Below, piece after piece: positions 1-6,692 of a DNA stretch of 12,968 nucleotides; the first letter of the stretch is position 1; each line of letters starts with the position of its first letter. A program made the translations under genes and the position numbers. The DNA is taken from NCBI GenBank assembly GCA_030589825.1, contig JAUUZT010000006.1, positions 1 through 12,968 of the forward strand, in the 5' to 3' direction. Source of the DNA: Dehalococcoidia bacterium. Lineage in GTDB: Bacteria > Chloroflexota > Dehalococcoidia > GIF9 > AB-539-J10. Under the pieces are notes generated by a model, which saw only the letters and a list, made by a program, of their open reading frames with translations, did no database searches and was not told the origin of the DNA.

Positions 1-559
1 CATTAGGACGTCCTACTATTGACAGTTTAACATCTGCTTGCTGAGTAGGGTTGCCAGTAGTGGTTGGAAGAAGAGCTGTGACAGACTCCATGAGATCGTC
101 TATTCCAAGGTTATGGTAGGCACTGATGGCTATAGGAATGCCAATACCTAGACGTAGAAAATCCGCTGTCTGGTCTGGTTGGTTTATTGAGTCTACTTTA
201 TTAACCGCCAAAACAACTGGCTTGTTACTGCTGCGGAGCACTTCTGCTACCTCTTCATCAGAGGCGATTAATCCGGTTTTGGCATCTACTACAAATATAA
301 TAGCATCTGCTTGAGTTATACCTAATTCTACCTGTAACTGTACTTTGCCCTCGAGCGTCGATTCTGGTTTAGTTTGCCATCCACCTGTATCTACTAAAGT
401 TAGCTCCTGTCCTTGCCAAGTGATAGATGCTATGACACGGTCACGGGTAATACGCTCTGAGTCGACAACTACAGCCTGGCGTTTACCAGCTAACCTGTTG
501 AGTAATGTCGATTTACCAACGTTTGTTCTTCCTATAATGGTTATTATTGGGGTTGTCAT
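1..559 (-). CDS. der: Ribosome-assembly GTPase Der (EngA), N-terminal part, cut by window edge
   Basis: Der is a double-GTPase needed for maturation of the 50S ribosomal subunit. The frame starts at an ATG at 559-557 and stays open to base 1, giving 186 residues. Seen in the translation: a P-loop GRTNVGKS (residues 10-17), the switch region ERITRDR (35-41), DTGGW (58-61 plus W), NKVD (120-123) and the G5-like ISA (145-147), then a linker. The last residues, IVGRPN, are the beginning of the second GTPase domain's P-loop. Two G domains in tandem distinguish Der from Era and other single-domain TRAFAC GTPases. The start overlaps the argF stop as ATGA (559-556), which implies translational coupling to argF. 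The first P-loop has Thr where Der normally has Pro (GRPN), and the usual PG before TRDR is replaced by ER. Identity is secure; the second domain lies outside the window. Confidence 0.93.
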   Translation of the reverse strand, partial: MTTPIITIIGRTNVGKSTLLNRLAGKRQAVVVDSERITRDRVIASITWQGQELTLVDTGGWQTKPESTLEGKVQLQVELGITQADAIIFVVDAKTGLIASDEEVAEVLRSSNKPVVLAVNKVDSINQPDQTADFLRLGIGIPIAISAYHNLGIDDLMESVTALLPTTTGNPTQQADVKLSIVGRPN

Positions 560-1506
560 ACGGATGCTACTTCTGAATTGTCTGGCAGTAGTAGCCTGAC
601 AAGCACTGCCTTTTGGGCATAGAGTCTATTCTCTGCTTGGTCAAAGACTACTGAGTGAGGATTTTCTAACATATCTACAGAGATTTCCTCCCCATGATGA
701 GCAGGGAGTGGATGCATAAATAAGGCGTCTTTATTGGCTAAAGAAAGAAGAGCTTCATTTACCTGGTATCTGGAAAACGCCATCCGTCGTTTTTCGGTCT
801 CACTTTCCTGTCCCATACTTACCCATACATCGGAATAGACTATATCGGCGCCTCGAACTGATTGAACAGGATCTTCCGATAAAGTAATTTTACTGCCGCT
901 TATGGCGGCAAAATTCTGGGATTGGGTTAATATTTCTTCGTTTATCTTATAACCTGGTGGAGAGGCGATGCGGAAGTTCATCCCAATGAGGGAGCATGCG
1001 AGCATTAAACTATTAGACACATTGTTACCGTCACCAATATAGGCCAGATTTAAACCGCTGAGCCTGCCTTTTTTCTCCTGTATTGTTAATAAATCTGCCA
1101 GTGATTGGCAGGGATGTTCCCAATCAGTAAGAGCGTTTATTACAGGAACAGACGAGTATGTAGCCAGGGTCAATAGCGTACTATGCAGTAAGGTACGAGC
1201 TGCAATGCCATCAACATAACGACTAAGCACCCGAGCTACATCATGTATTGGTTCCCGCTTGCCCATTCCTACTTCCTGCGGAGATAAATACAATGCCTGT
1301 CCGCCTAGCTGCTTCATAGCCATTTCGAAGCTGAGTCTGGTTCGAAGGGAAGGCTTTTCGAAAAGTAAAGCTATTGTTTTACCTTGCAGCAAGGCTAAGT
1401 TGCGTTTTTGTTTCATGACCTGAGCTTCTTTTAGAAGCAATTCGAGTTCATCGGGACTAAGGTGGGATATCGAAATAAAATCTTTGTTCATCTTAAAAAG
1501 CAGCAT
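556..1506 (-). CDS. argF: Ornithine carbamoyltransferase
   Basis: This enzyme makes citrulline from ornithine and carbamoyl phosphate in cytosolic arginine biosynthesis. Length (316 aa) fits the family. The carbamoyl-phosphate loop SLRTR is at residues 53-57 and HPCQ at 131-134. The ornithine-side SMG loop is DVWVSMGQE (226-234), which separates OTC from aspartate carbamoyltransferase. The C-terminal loop is HPLPAHHGEE (265-274), followed by the typical FDQAENRLYAQKA. The residue after the loop His is usually Cys in OTC (HCLPA) and is Pro266 here. Neither ATG candidate has a clear Shine-Dalgarno: the longer start is 1506, but homologues usually begin like MNKDF, which would put the start at 1491. 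The gene is first in a unit with der and shares four bases with it. No other arginine gene is visible. An acetyl- or succinyl-ornithine transcarbamylase is less likely because the SMG loop is intact. Confidence 0.93.
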   Translation of the reverse strand: MLLFKMNKDFISISHLSPDELELLLKEAQVMKQKRNLALLQGKTIALLFEKPSLRTRLSFEMAMKQLGGQALYLSPQEVGMGKREPIHDVARVLSRYVDGIAARTLLHSTLLTLATYSSVPVINALTDWEHPCQSLADLLTIQEKKGRLSGLNLAYIGDGNNVSNSLMLACSLIGMNFRIASPPGYKINEEILTQSQNFAAISGSKITLSEDPVQSVRGADIVYSDVWVSMGQESETEKRRMAFSRYQVNEALLSLANKDALFMHPLPAHHGEEISVDMLENPHSVVFDQAENRLYAQKAVLVRLLLPDNSEVASV

Positions 1507-1606
1507 AGCATGACAATCGGGAATGATTCAAGAATTTGTTTGAAGGAACATAGAATAGTCTATAGGAAAGAAAAAGCATTGTATGTATTAAGGAGGATTA
1601 TGGGTT

Positions 1607-1693
1607 ATGTGGAAATGCTATAATTTAAAAAATAAGGGAATTGCATTGGCTTTTCAATATCCTCAGTATCCTGTGGTTATATGGATAAAGTAG
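1607..1693 (+). other. Possible 28-codon leader ORF upstream of polA
   Basis: An ATG at 1607 opens a 28-residue frame, beginning MWKCYNLKNK, that stops at TAG 1691-1693. A perfect AGGAGG (1591-1596) lies 10 bases upstream. The same AGGAGG also stands 3 bases before another ATG (1600) that encodes only seven residues, MGYVEML. The 28-codon frame ends eight bases before the internal polA ATG at 1702, an arrangement that would allow translational coupling. Against it, the good -10 element at 1619-1624 lies inside this ORF, and a transcript from that promoter would not contain its start. It is either a real leader read from an upstream promoter or a coincidence. No similarity is recognised. Confidence 0.2.
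1616..1624 (+). promoter_or_regulatory. Extended -10 promoter for polA
   Basis: TGCTATAAT is a perfect extended -10 element (TGn before TATAAT, hexamer at 1619-1624). No TTGACA-like -35 is seen 16-18 bases upstream, which is common for extended -10 promoters. The start of transcription would be near 1631, leaving a leader of roughly 50-70 bases before polA. Orientation and position fit polA. Basis: consensus match only. Confidence 0.5.
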
Positions 1694-4437
1694 GGACAGA
1701 AATGATAGAAGACGATAGTAATAAACCGCTATTATTGCTTTTTGATGGTAATGCCCTGGTGCATCGTGCATATCATGCTATCCCCCCATTAACTGTTTCA
1801 AGAACAGGAGAACTTGTTAATGCAGTGTATGGATTTACCAGCATGTTACTTAAAGTCCTTGCAGAATTACGGCCAGACTATTGGGCCGTTGCCTTTGATT
1901 ATCCTGCCCCTACATTTCGACATAAAATGTTTGAAGGATATAAAGCTAAGCGTCAAAAGACACCAGAGGAACTAAAAAAACAAATCGTACGAGTACATCA
2001 TCTGGTGGAGGTCTTAAATATCCCTGTTTTCGAAGTTGAAGGTTTTGAGGCGGATGATATCCTTGGGACCTTAAGTGAAAAAGCTGTAGAGAAGGGGGTT
2101 AGAATCGTTATTAGTACCGGGGATAACGATATGTTGCAATTACTGTCCCCAGATGTTAAGGCTTTTATGCCCAGACGCAGCTTCAATGACAGCTTTCTTT
2201 ATGATGTAGAAGCTGTGCAGGTTAAGTATGGAGTGAGTCCTGAGCAGATAGTGGATTATAAAGCCCTGGTTGGTGATACTTCAGATAATATTGCTGGCGT
2301 TCCTGGCATTGGAAGTAAGACAGCAGCTAAACTAATTCAGAGTTATGGTAGTCTGGAAGAGATTTATGCTCATATCAGTGAGATAGCGCCAAACAGGTTG
2401 CAAACAATGCTGAGCCAAAATAAAGCACAAGCTTTTCAAAGTAAAGAGCTGGTCACTATAATCAGGGAAGTCCCTGTTGAATTGAACCTTGAAAAGTGCC
2501 TGGTAAAAAATTTTAATAGGGAGAAGGTGGTGGAACTCTTCCAAGAACTTGAATTTAGTAAGTTACTTCCAAGACTACCGAAAATGACAGATGTCAGGAT
2601 TGTAACAGGAAAAAGCGAAGATACTCCAAAAACTTCCTGCACTATTATAGATTCAGAGGCGATTTTGGGTAGGCTTATAGGAGAACTAAAAGGAGTAGCT
2701 GAAATAGCTATTCTTGGGATTTATTCTCATGTAACAGAAAGGAAGGGTAATACATCAGAGGCTTCTCTTACTGGGGTTGTAATATCCCCTTCTAAGGGCA
2801 GTTCGTTCTATCTCCCTATGGAGCAGTACAGATTGAATCGGTCTGCCCAGATTCCACTTACTGAGCTGATACAGCTAAAGCCTATTTTTGAGGATGCAAG
2901 CATAGTTAAGATAACTTATGATGGTAAGCGTGAAATAGCTACATTGGCTAACTGTGGAATAAGTTTACGGCACTTGCAATTTGATTTGAAGATAGCGGCT
3001 CATCTATTGGGTGAGAAGAACTTGACTCTGGCAGCACTCGCTTTCAATAAGCTGGGTGTGGAGATAATATCTCTTGAGGAGTTGCTGAGTACAAAGAAGA
3101 AACGTGCGTCAGCAGAAAAGTTAAATGTAAAACAAATTGCGGAATGTTCTAGTGATAGTCTGGAAACTAAGTGTAAATTGCAGAAAGTTTTTCAACAAGA
3201 ACTTAACCAGCAAGGGTTATGGTCACTTTTCAGCGAATTGGAGATGCCTTTAGTGCCTGTGATTGCAGCAATGGAAAGAGATGGAGTTGCTTTGGATACC
3301 CAATTGTTGAAGAGGATGTCTCTGGAATTAGGCGACGAAATACTGAAATTGGAACAGGAAATATATACAAGCGTGGGGCATCAATTCAATATCAATTCAC
3401 CCAAACAATTGGGGAAAGTATTGTTTGAAGAGATGGAGCTACCCCAAGTTCGTAAAAAGAAGAATAGCCATTCCACCGAGGCCGCAGTATTGGAGGGGTT
3501 ACTAGGTGCCCATCCTGTAATTGAGTTTGTATTGAGGTATCGTCAACTCTCTAAACTAAAGACAACATATGTTGATGCTCTACCGGCGTTGGTAGACCGC
3601 GCAACTGGGAGAGTACACACCATTTTTAATCAGACGGGCACTACTACTGGGAGGCTATCTTCCAGCGAGCCTAATCTACAAAATATCCCGGTGAGAAGCG
3701 CGCTTGGAAATAAAATAAGACAAGCATTTGTCGTTCCTGAGGGCTCATATCTCTTAAGTGCTGACTACTCACAAATTGATCTCAGGGCGCTGGCTCATCT
3801 TTCTCAAGACACGGCTCTAATTACGAGTTTTATACGTAATGAGGATATCCATAGTAATACCGCTTCTGCAATACTTGGAGTTTCAATAGATAAGGTAACT
3901 CCAGAAATGAGACGCAACGCTAAAGCAGTTAATTTTGGTGTCATTTATGGTATGAGTGATTATGGCTTGGTTAAAGCTACAGGGATAAGCCGTGAGGAAG
4001 CAGCCAGATTTATCTCTTTGTATTTTAAGAAATATTCAGGGGTGAAAAAATATATAGAAATGATAAAGGAGCAGGCGAGGGAATTGGGTTATGTGCAGAC
4101 GATAATGGGAAGACGAAGACTTATTCCAGAGATAAACTCGGCGAATAGTATGATCAGGGCGGCAGCGGAACGGATGGCCATCAATGCTCCTGTACAAGGG
4201 ACTTCTGCCGATATTATTAAAATTGCCATGCTTAATATATACAGGGAAATGAAGAAACGTGAACTGAAGAGCAAGATGCTTTTACAGATTCACGATGAGT
4301 TGCTGTTTGAAGTTCCTGAGGGAGAGATTGAAGAGATGAAGTCAATGACAAAACAGCTCATGGCAAATGCTATTAAGCTTTCTGTGCCCTTAGAGATAAC
4401 TATCAAGTTAGGCAGAAACTGGGGGGATATGGCATAG
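1681..4437 (+). CDS. polA: DNA polymerase I (5' nuclease, inactive 3'-5' exo domain, polymerase)
   Basis: Family A polymerase for Okazaki-fragment processing and gap-filling repair. At 918 aa it has the full three-domain length. The 5' nuclease occupies about residues 15-300, with FDGNALVHRAY (21-31), EADD (123-126), STGDNDMLQL (145-154) and GDTSDNIAGVPGIG (198-211) holding the metal-binding acidic residues. The middle domain (about 320-510) lacks the DxE of exonuclease motif I (the region reads AEIAILGIYS), so proofreading is probably lost. The polymerase domain shows TGRLSS (656-661), motif A DYSQIDLR (695-702), motif B RRNAKAVNFGVIYG (744-757) and motif C QIHDELLFE (869-877). Motif A has Asp700 where the steric-gate Glu is usual. 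The listed ATG (1681) has no Shine-Dalgarno. The ATG at 1702 follows AGGGA (1692-1696) with 5-base spacing and leaves the nuclease domain intact, so it may be the true start. The stop is TAG. Confidence 0.96.
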   Translation: MDKVGTEMIEDDSNKPLLLLFDGNALVHRAYHAIPPLTVSRTGELVNAVYGFTSMLLKVLAELRPDYWAVAFDYPAPTFRHKMFEGYKAKRQKTPEELKKQIVRVHHLVEVLNIPVFEVEGFEADDILGTLSEKAVEKGVRIVISTGDNDMLQLLSPDVKAFMPRRSFNDSFLYDVEAVQVKYGVSPEQIVDYKALVGDTSDNIAGVPGIGSKTAAKLIQSYGSLEEIYAHISEIAPNRLQTMLSQNKAQAFQSKELVTIIREVPVELNLEKCLVKNFNREKVVELFQELEFSKLLPRLPKMTDVRIVTGKSEDTPKTSCTIIDSEAILGRLIGELKGVAEIAILGIYSHVTERKGNTSEASLTGVVISPSKGSSFYLPMEQYRLNRSAQIPLTELIQLKPIFEDASIVKITYDGKREIATLANCGISLRHLQFDLKIAAHLLGEKNLTLAALAFNKLGVEIISLEELLSTKKKRASAEKLNVKQIAECSSDSLETKCKLQKVFQQELNQQGLWSLFSELEMPLVPVIAAMERDGVALDTQLLKRMSLELGDEILKLEQEIYTSVGHQFNINSPKQLGKVLFEEMELPQVRKKKNSHSTEAAVLEGLLGAHPVIEFVLRYRQLSKLKTTYVDALPALVDRATGRVHTIFNQTGTTTGRLSSSEPNLQNIPVRSALGNKIRQAFVVPEGSYLLSADYSQIDLRALAHLSQDTALITSFIRNEDIHSNTASAILGVSIDKVTPEMRRNAKAVNFGVIYGMSDYGLVKATGISREEAARFISLYFKKYSGVKKYIEMIKEQARELGYVQTIMGRRRLIPEINSANSMIRAAAERMAINAPVQGTSADIIKIAMLNIYREMKKRELKSKMLLQIHDELLFEVPEGEIEEMKSMTKQLMANAIKLSVPLEITIKLGRNWGDMA

Positions 4438-4442
4438 AGGGG

Positions 4443-5849
4443 TTATTTTTGAAAAAAAGTATCGATATCATTTGCAGCCCGTTTTCCTGCTCCCATAGCG
4501 CTAATAACAGTAGCTGCGCCTGTTGCCATGTCACCTCCGCACCAGACTCTATCTTTACTTGTTCTTCCTGTTAGCTCGTCCGTTTTTATGGTACCCCGTC
4601 TCGTAAGTTCAAGCCCCTTAGTCGATGAAGGGATAATTGGATTGGGCTTATTTCCCAGAGCAATGATTACAACGTCTACATCAATTGAGAACTCGGTACC
4701 TGGCTTTGTGATTGGTCTCCTTCGGCCACTGTCATCGGGTTCTCCCAACTTCATCTCAATACATTCCATTGTTGTAACCTTGCCTTGTTCATCACCAAAG
4801 AACCTCGTAGGATTTGTTAAATATTTAAATATAATGCCTTCTTCTTCAGCATTTTCCCTCTCTTCGGCCCTGGCTGGCATTTCTAACTTAGAGCGGCGAT
4901 ATATGATATATACTTCTTCTGCCCCGAGCCTCAGGGCGCATCTTGAAGCATCCATGGCTACATTTCCGCCTCCGATGACAGCTACCTTTCTTCCTATTGA
5001 TATAGGGGTGTCATATTCAGGAAAGAGGTAAGCCTTCATCAGGTTTATTCTAGTAAGAAATTCGTTGGCGGAATAAACGTTACTAAGGTTTTCGCCGGGT
5101 ATATTTAAGAACATTGGTGCCCCTGCACCAGGGGCTAGGAACACAGCGTCATAGTTATTCTCTAATAGTTCATCTACAGTGGCGATTTTGCCTATTACAT
5201 GGTCGAGCTGTATTTCTACGCCCAGAGACTTTACATAATCAATTTCATTTTGAACAATCTCTTTAGGTAACCTGAACTCAGGGATTCCATATATGAGTAC
5301 CCCTCCAGCAGTATGAAGAGCTTCTAAAATAGTAACGTTAAAACCTCGCTGTATCAGGACAGCTGCACAAGTTAAGCCCGCAGGGCCGGAACCAACAATG
5401 GCCACCTTTTTTCCCTTAGCTTCTACACGTTTATTTTGTTTTTCGATAGATTCAAGATGGGTTTGTTCCCAATCAGCAACATATCGCTCTAAACGACCAA
5501 TGGCGATAGGTGCCTCTTTCTTGGCTAAAACACACTTTAGTTCACACTGTGTTTCCTGAGGGCATACTCTCCCACAAATTCCAGGAAGGCTATTCTTCCT
5601 CTTTAATATTTTAACAGCTTCTGGCATATCGGTATCTTGTAGAGCTTTTATAAATTCAGGTATATCTACTCCGACAGGACAACCTGCTTTGCATAAAGGT
5701 TTTTTGCATTGGAGACATCGATGAGCCTCTTCCATGGCCTGTTCTTCAGTATATCCCAGAGCTACTTGATAGAAATTACCTTTTCTTACCTCAGCCTTTT
5801 GTTTAAGCATAGGCACTCGGCTTAAATTTATCTTTTTCTTTTCAGCCAT
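4443..5849 (-). CDS. nfnB: NfnB: large subunit of NADH-dependent ferredoxin:NADP+ oxidoreductase (GltD-like)
   Basis: The large subunit of the Nfn transhydrogenase carries the bifurcating FAD, two [4Fe-4S] clusters and the NADP(H) site. Cluster cysteines are C45, C48, C53 and C57, then C92, C96, C102 and C106, in the arrangement of GltD/NfnB proteins. The FAD Rossmann motif is VAIVGSGPAG (149-158) and the NADPH Rossmann motif is VAVIGGGNVAMD (289-300), followed by IIYRRSKLEMPAR. The C-terminal FAD motif is CGGDMATGAATVISAMGAGK (437-456). The 468-aa length matches stand-alone GltD-like proteins. On its own the sequence could be called glutamate synthase small subunit. The nfnA gene directly upstream and the absence of gltB favour Nfn. 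A good Shine-Dalgarno (AGGA) precedes the ATG. The gene is last in the operon and ends 5 bases from polA's end, with no obvious hairpin terminator between them. Confidence 0.9.
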   Translation of the reverse strand: MAEKKKINLSRVPMLKQKAEVRKGNFYQVALGYTEEQAMEEAHRCLQCKKPLCKAGCPVGVDIPEFIKALQDTDMPEAVKILKRKNSLPGICGRVCPQETQCELKCVLAKKEAPIAIGRLERYVADWEQTHLESIEKQNKRVEAKGKKVAIVGSGPAGLTCAAVLIQRGFNVTILEALHTAGGVLIYGIPEFRLPKEIVQNEIDYVKSLGVEIQLDHVIGKIATVDELLENNYDAVFLAPGAGAPMFLNIPGENLSNVYSANEFLTRINLMKAYLFPEYDTPISIGRKVAVIGGGNVAMDASRCALRLGAEEVYIIYRRSKLEMPARAEERENAEEEGIIFKYLTNPTRFFGDEQGKVTTMECIEMKLGEPDDSGRRRPITKPGTEFSIDVDVVIIALGNKPNPIIPSSTKGLELTRRGTIKTDELTGRTSKDRVWCGGDMATGAATVISAMGAGKRAANDIDTFFQK

Positions 5850-5885
5850 TGTTCCTGACCTTCCTGATATTTCTGCTTGCCAAAA

Positions 5886-6692
5886 TTATAATGACTCTTT
5901 TTCCTCGTCAAGATAGCTGTGTTGACGATGCATAAGCAAATCCCAATCAACTTCATGTCCATCGAAATTTGGCCCATCCACACAGGCGAATTTTGTCTCT
6001 CCGTTAATAGAAACACGGCAGGCCCCGCACATACCTGTACCATCAACCATTATAGGGTTAAGGCTTACAATAGTCTTGACGCCGAAGGGCTTGGTCGCTT
6101 CAGAACAAAGCATCATCATGAAAGTACAACCATGAGCAAATACCCTGTCCAATTTTACACCACCTTCTAGCATCTCCTTTATCTGATCAGGGGCCCATCC
6201 TTTATAGCCATAAGAGCCATCCCCGGTGGTTACAATCACTCGGTCGCTAAATTGTTCCAGGCGATTTTGCCAATAAAGAAGGCTTTTATGTCTTGCCTCA
6301 ATTATTGCAATGACCTCGTTTCCCTTTTCCTTTAATGCTCGAACCTCTGGTAATATGGAGCCAATTCCATAACATCCTCCAGCACAAACCACCCTGCCAA
6401 AATTATTAATTTCCGTGGGCATTCCTAATGGACCAACAAAATTGATCAACGAATCACCGGCTTGAAGCTGAGTTAACTTATGGGTAGTCCTGCCTACATC
6501 AAGGAAAATGACAGTGACAGTGCCTTCATTAATATCCCAATCTGTAATGGTTAACGGGATGCGTTCCCCTTTTTCGTCAGTTCTAATAATAGCAAACTGC
6601 CCTGGCTGCACTTTTCTCGCTACCTCTGGGGCTTCTATTTTTAGAATGGAAAAATTAGGAGCTAAATTTTCTTTGGCTACAAGTTGATACAT
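5886..6692 (-). CDS. nfnA: NfnA: ferredoxin-NADP reductase-like FAD/[2Fe-2S] subunit
   Basis: Small Nfn subunit of the PyrK / dihydroorotate dehydrogenase electron-transfer family. It takes electrons from NADH to FAD and on to a [2Fe-2S] cluster. In 268 aa it shows a beta-barrel FAD domain (about 1-100, with RIPLTI and GPLG), an NAD-binding domain (starting near VVCAGGCYGIGSILPE) and a C-terminal cluster loop. That loop reads DGTGMCGACRVSINGE and then FACVDGP, giving ligands D-x4-C-x2-C-x11-C. The Asp as fourth ligand and this spacing agree with what I recall of the Thermotoga NfnA structure, which supports a real Nfn over a sulfide dehydrogenase or pyrimidine enzyme. The start overlaps the end of the fdhA-like gene by 16 bases, and its Shine-Dalgarno (GGAG, 5 bases upstream) lies inside that gene, so the two are translated together. 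nfnB follows after 36 bases. Confidence 0.9.
   Translation of the reverse strand: MYQLVAKENLAPNFSILKIEAPEVARKVQPGQFAIIRTDEKGERIPLTITDWDINEGTVTVIFLDVGRTTHKLTQLQAGDSLINFVGPLGMPTEINNFGRVVCAGGCYGIGSILPEVRALKEKGNEVIAIIEARHKSLLYWQNRLEQFSDRVIVTTGDGSYGYKGWAPDQIKEMLEGGVKLDRVFAHGCTFMMMLCSEATKPFGVKTIVSLNPIMVDGTGMCGACRVSINGETKFACVDGPNFDGHEVDWDLLMHRQHSYLDEEKESL

Noticed and set aside
1527..1544. TTCAA/TTGAA inverted repeat upstream of argF as an ArgR site
   Set aside because: Arms of five bases with an eight-base loop do not match the ARG-box pattern well enough.
4430..4465. Bidirectional terminator between polA and nfnB
   Set aside because: There are T runs on both strands, but I could find no GC-rich stem next to them.
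4528..5031. 167-codon plus-strand frame opposite nfnB
   Set aside because: It lies wholly within a strongly supported gene on the other strand and has a low-complexity Ser/Pro composition typical of a shadow frame.
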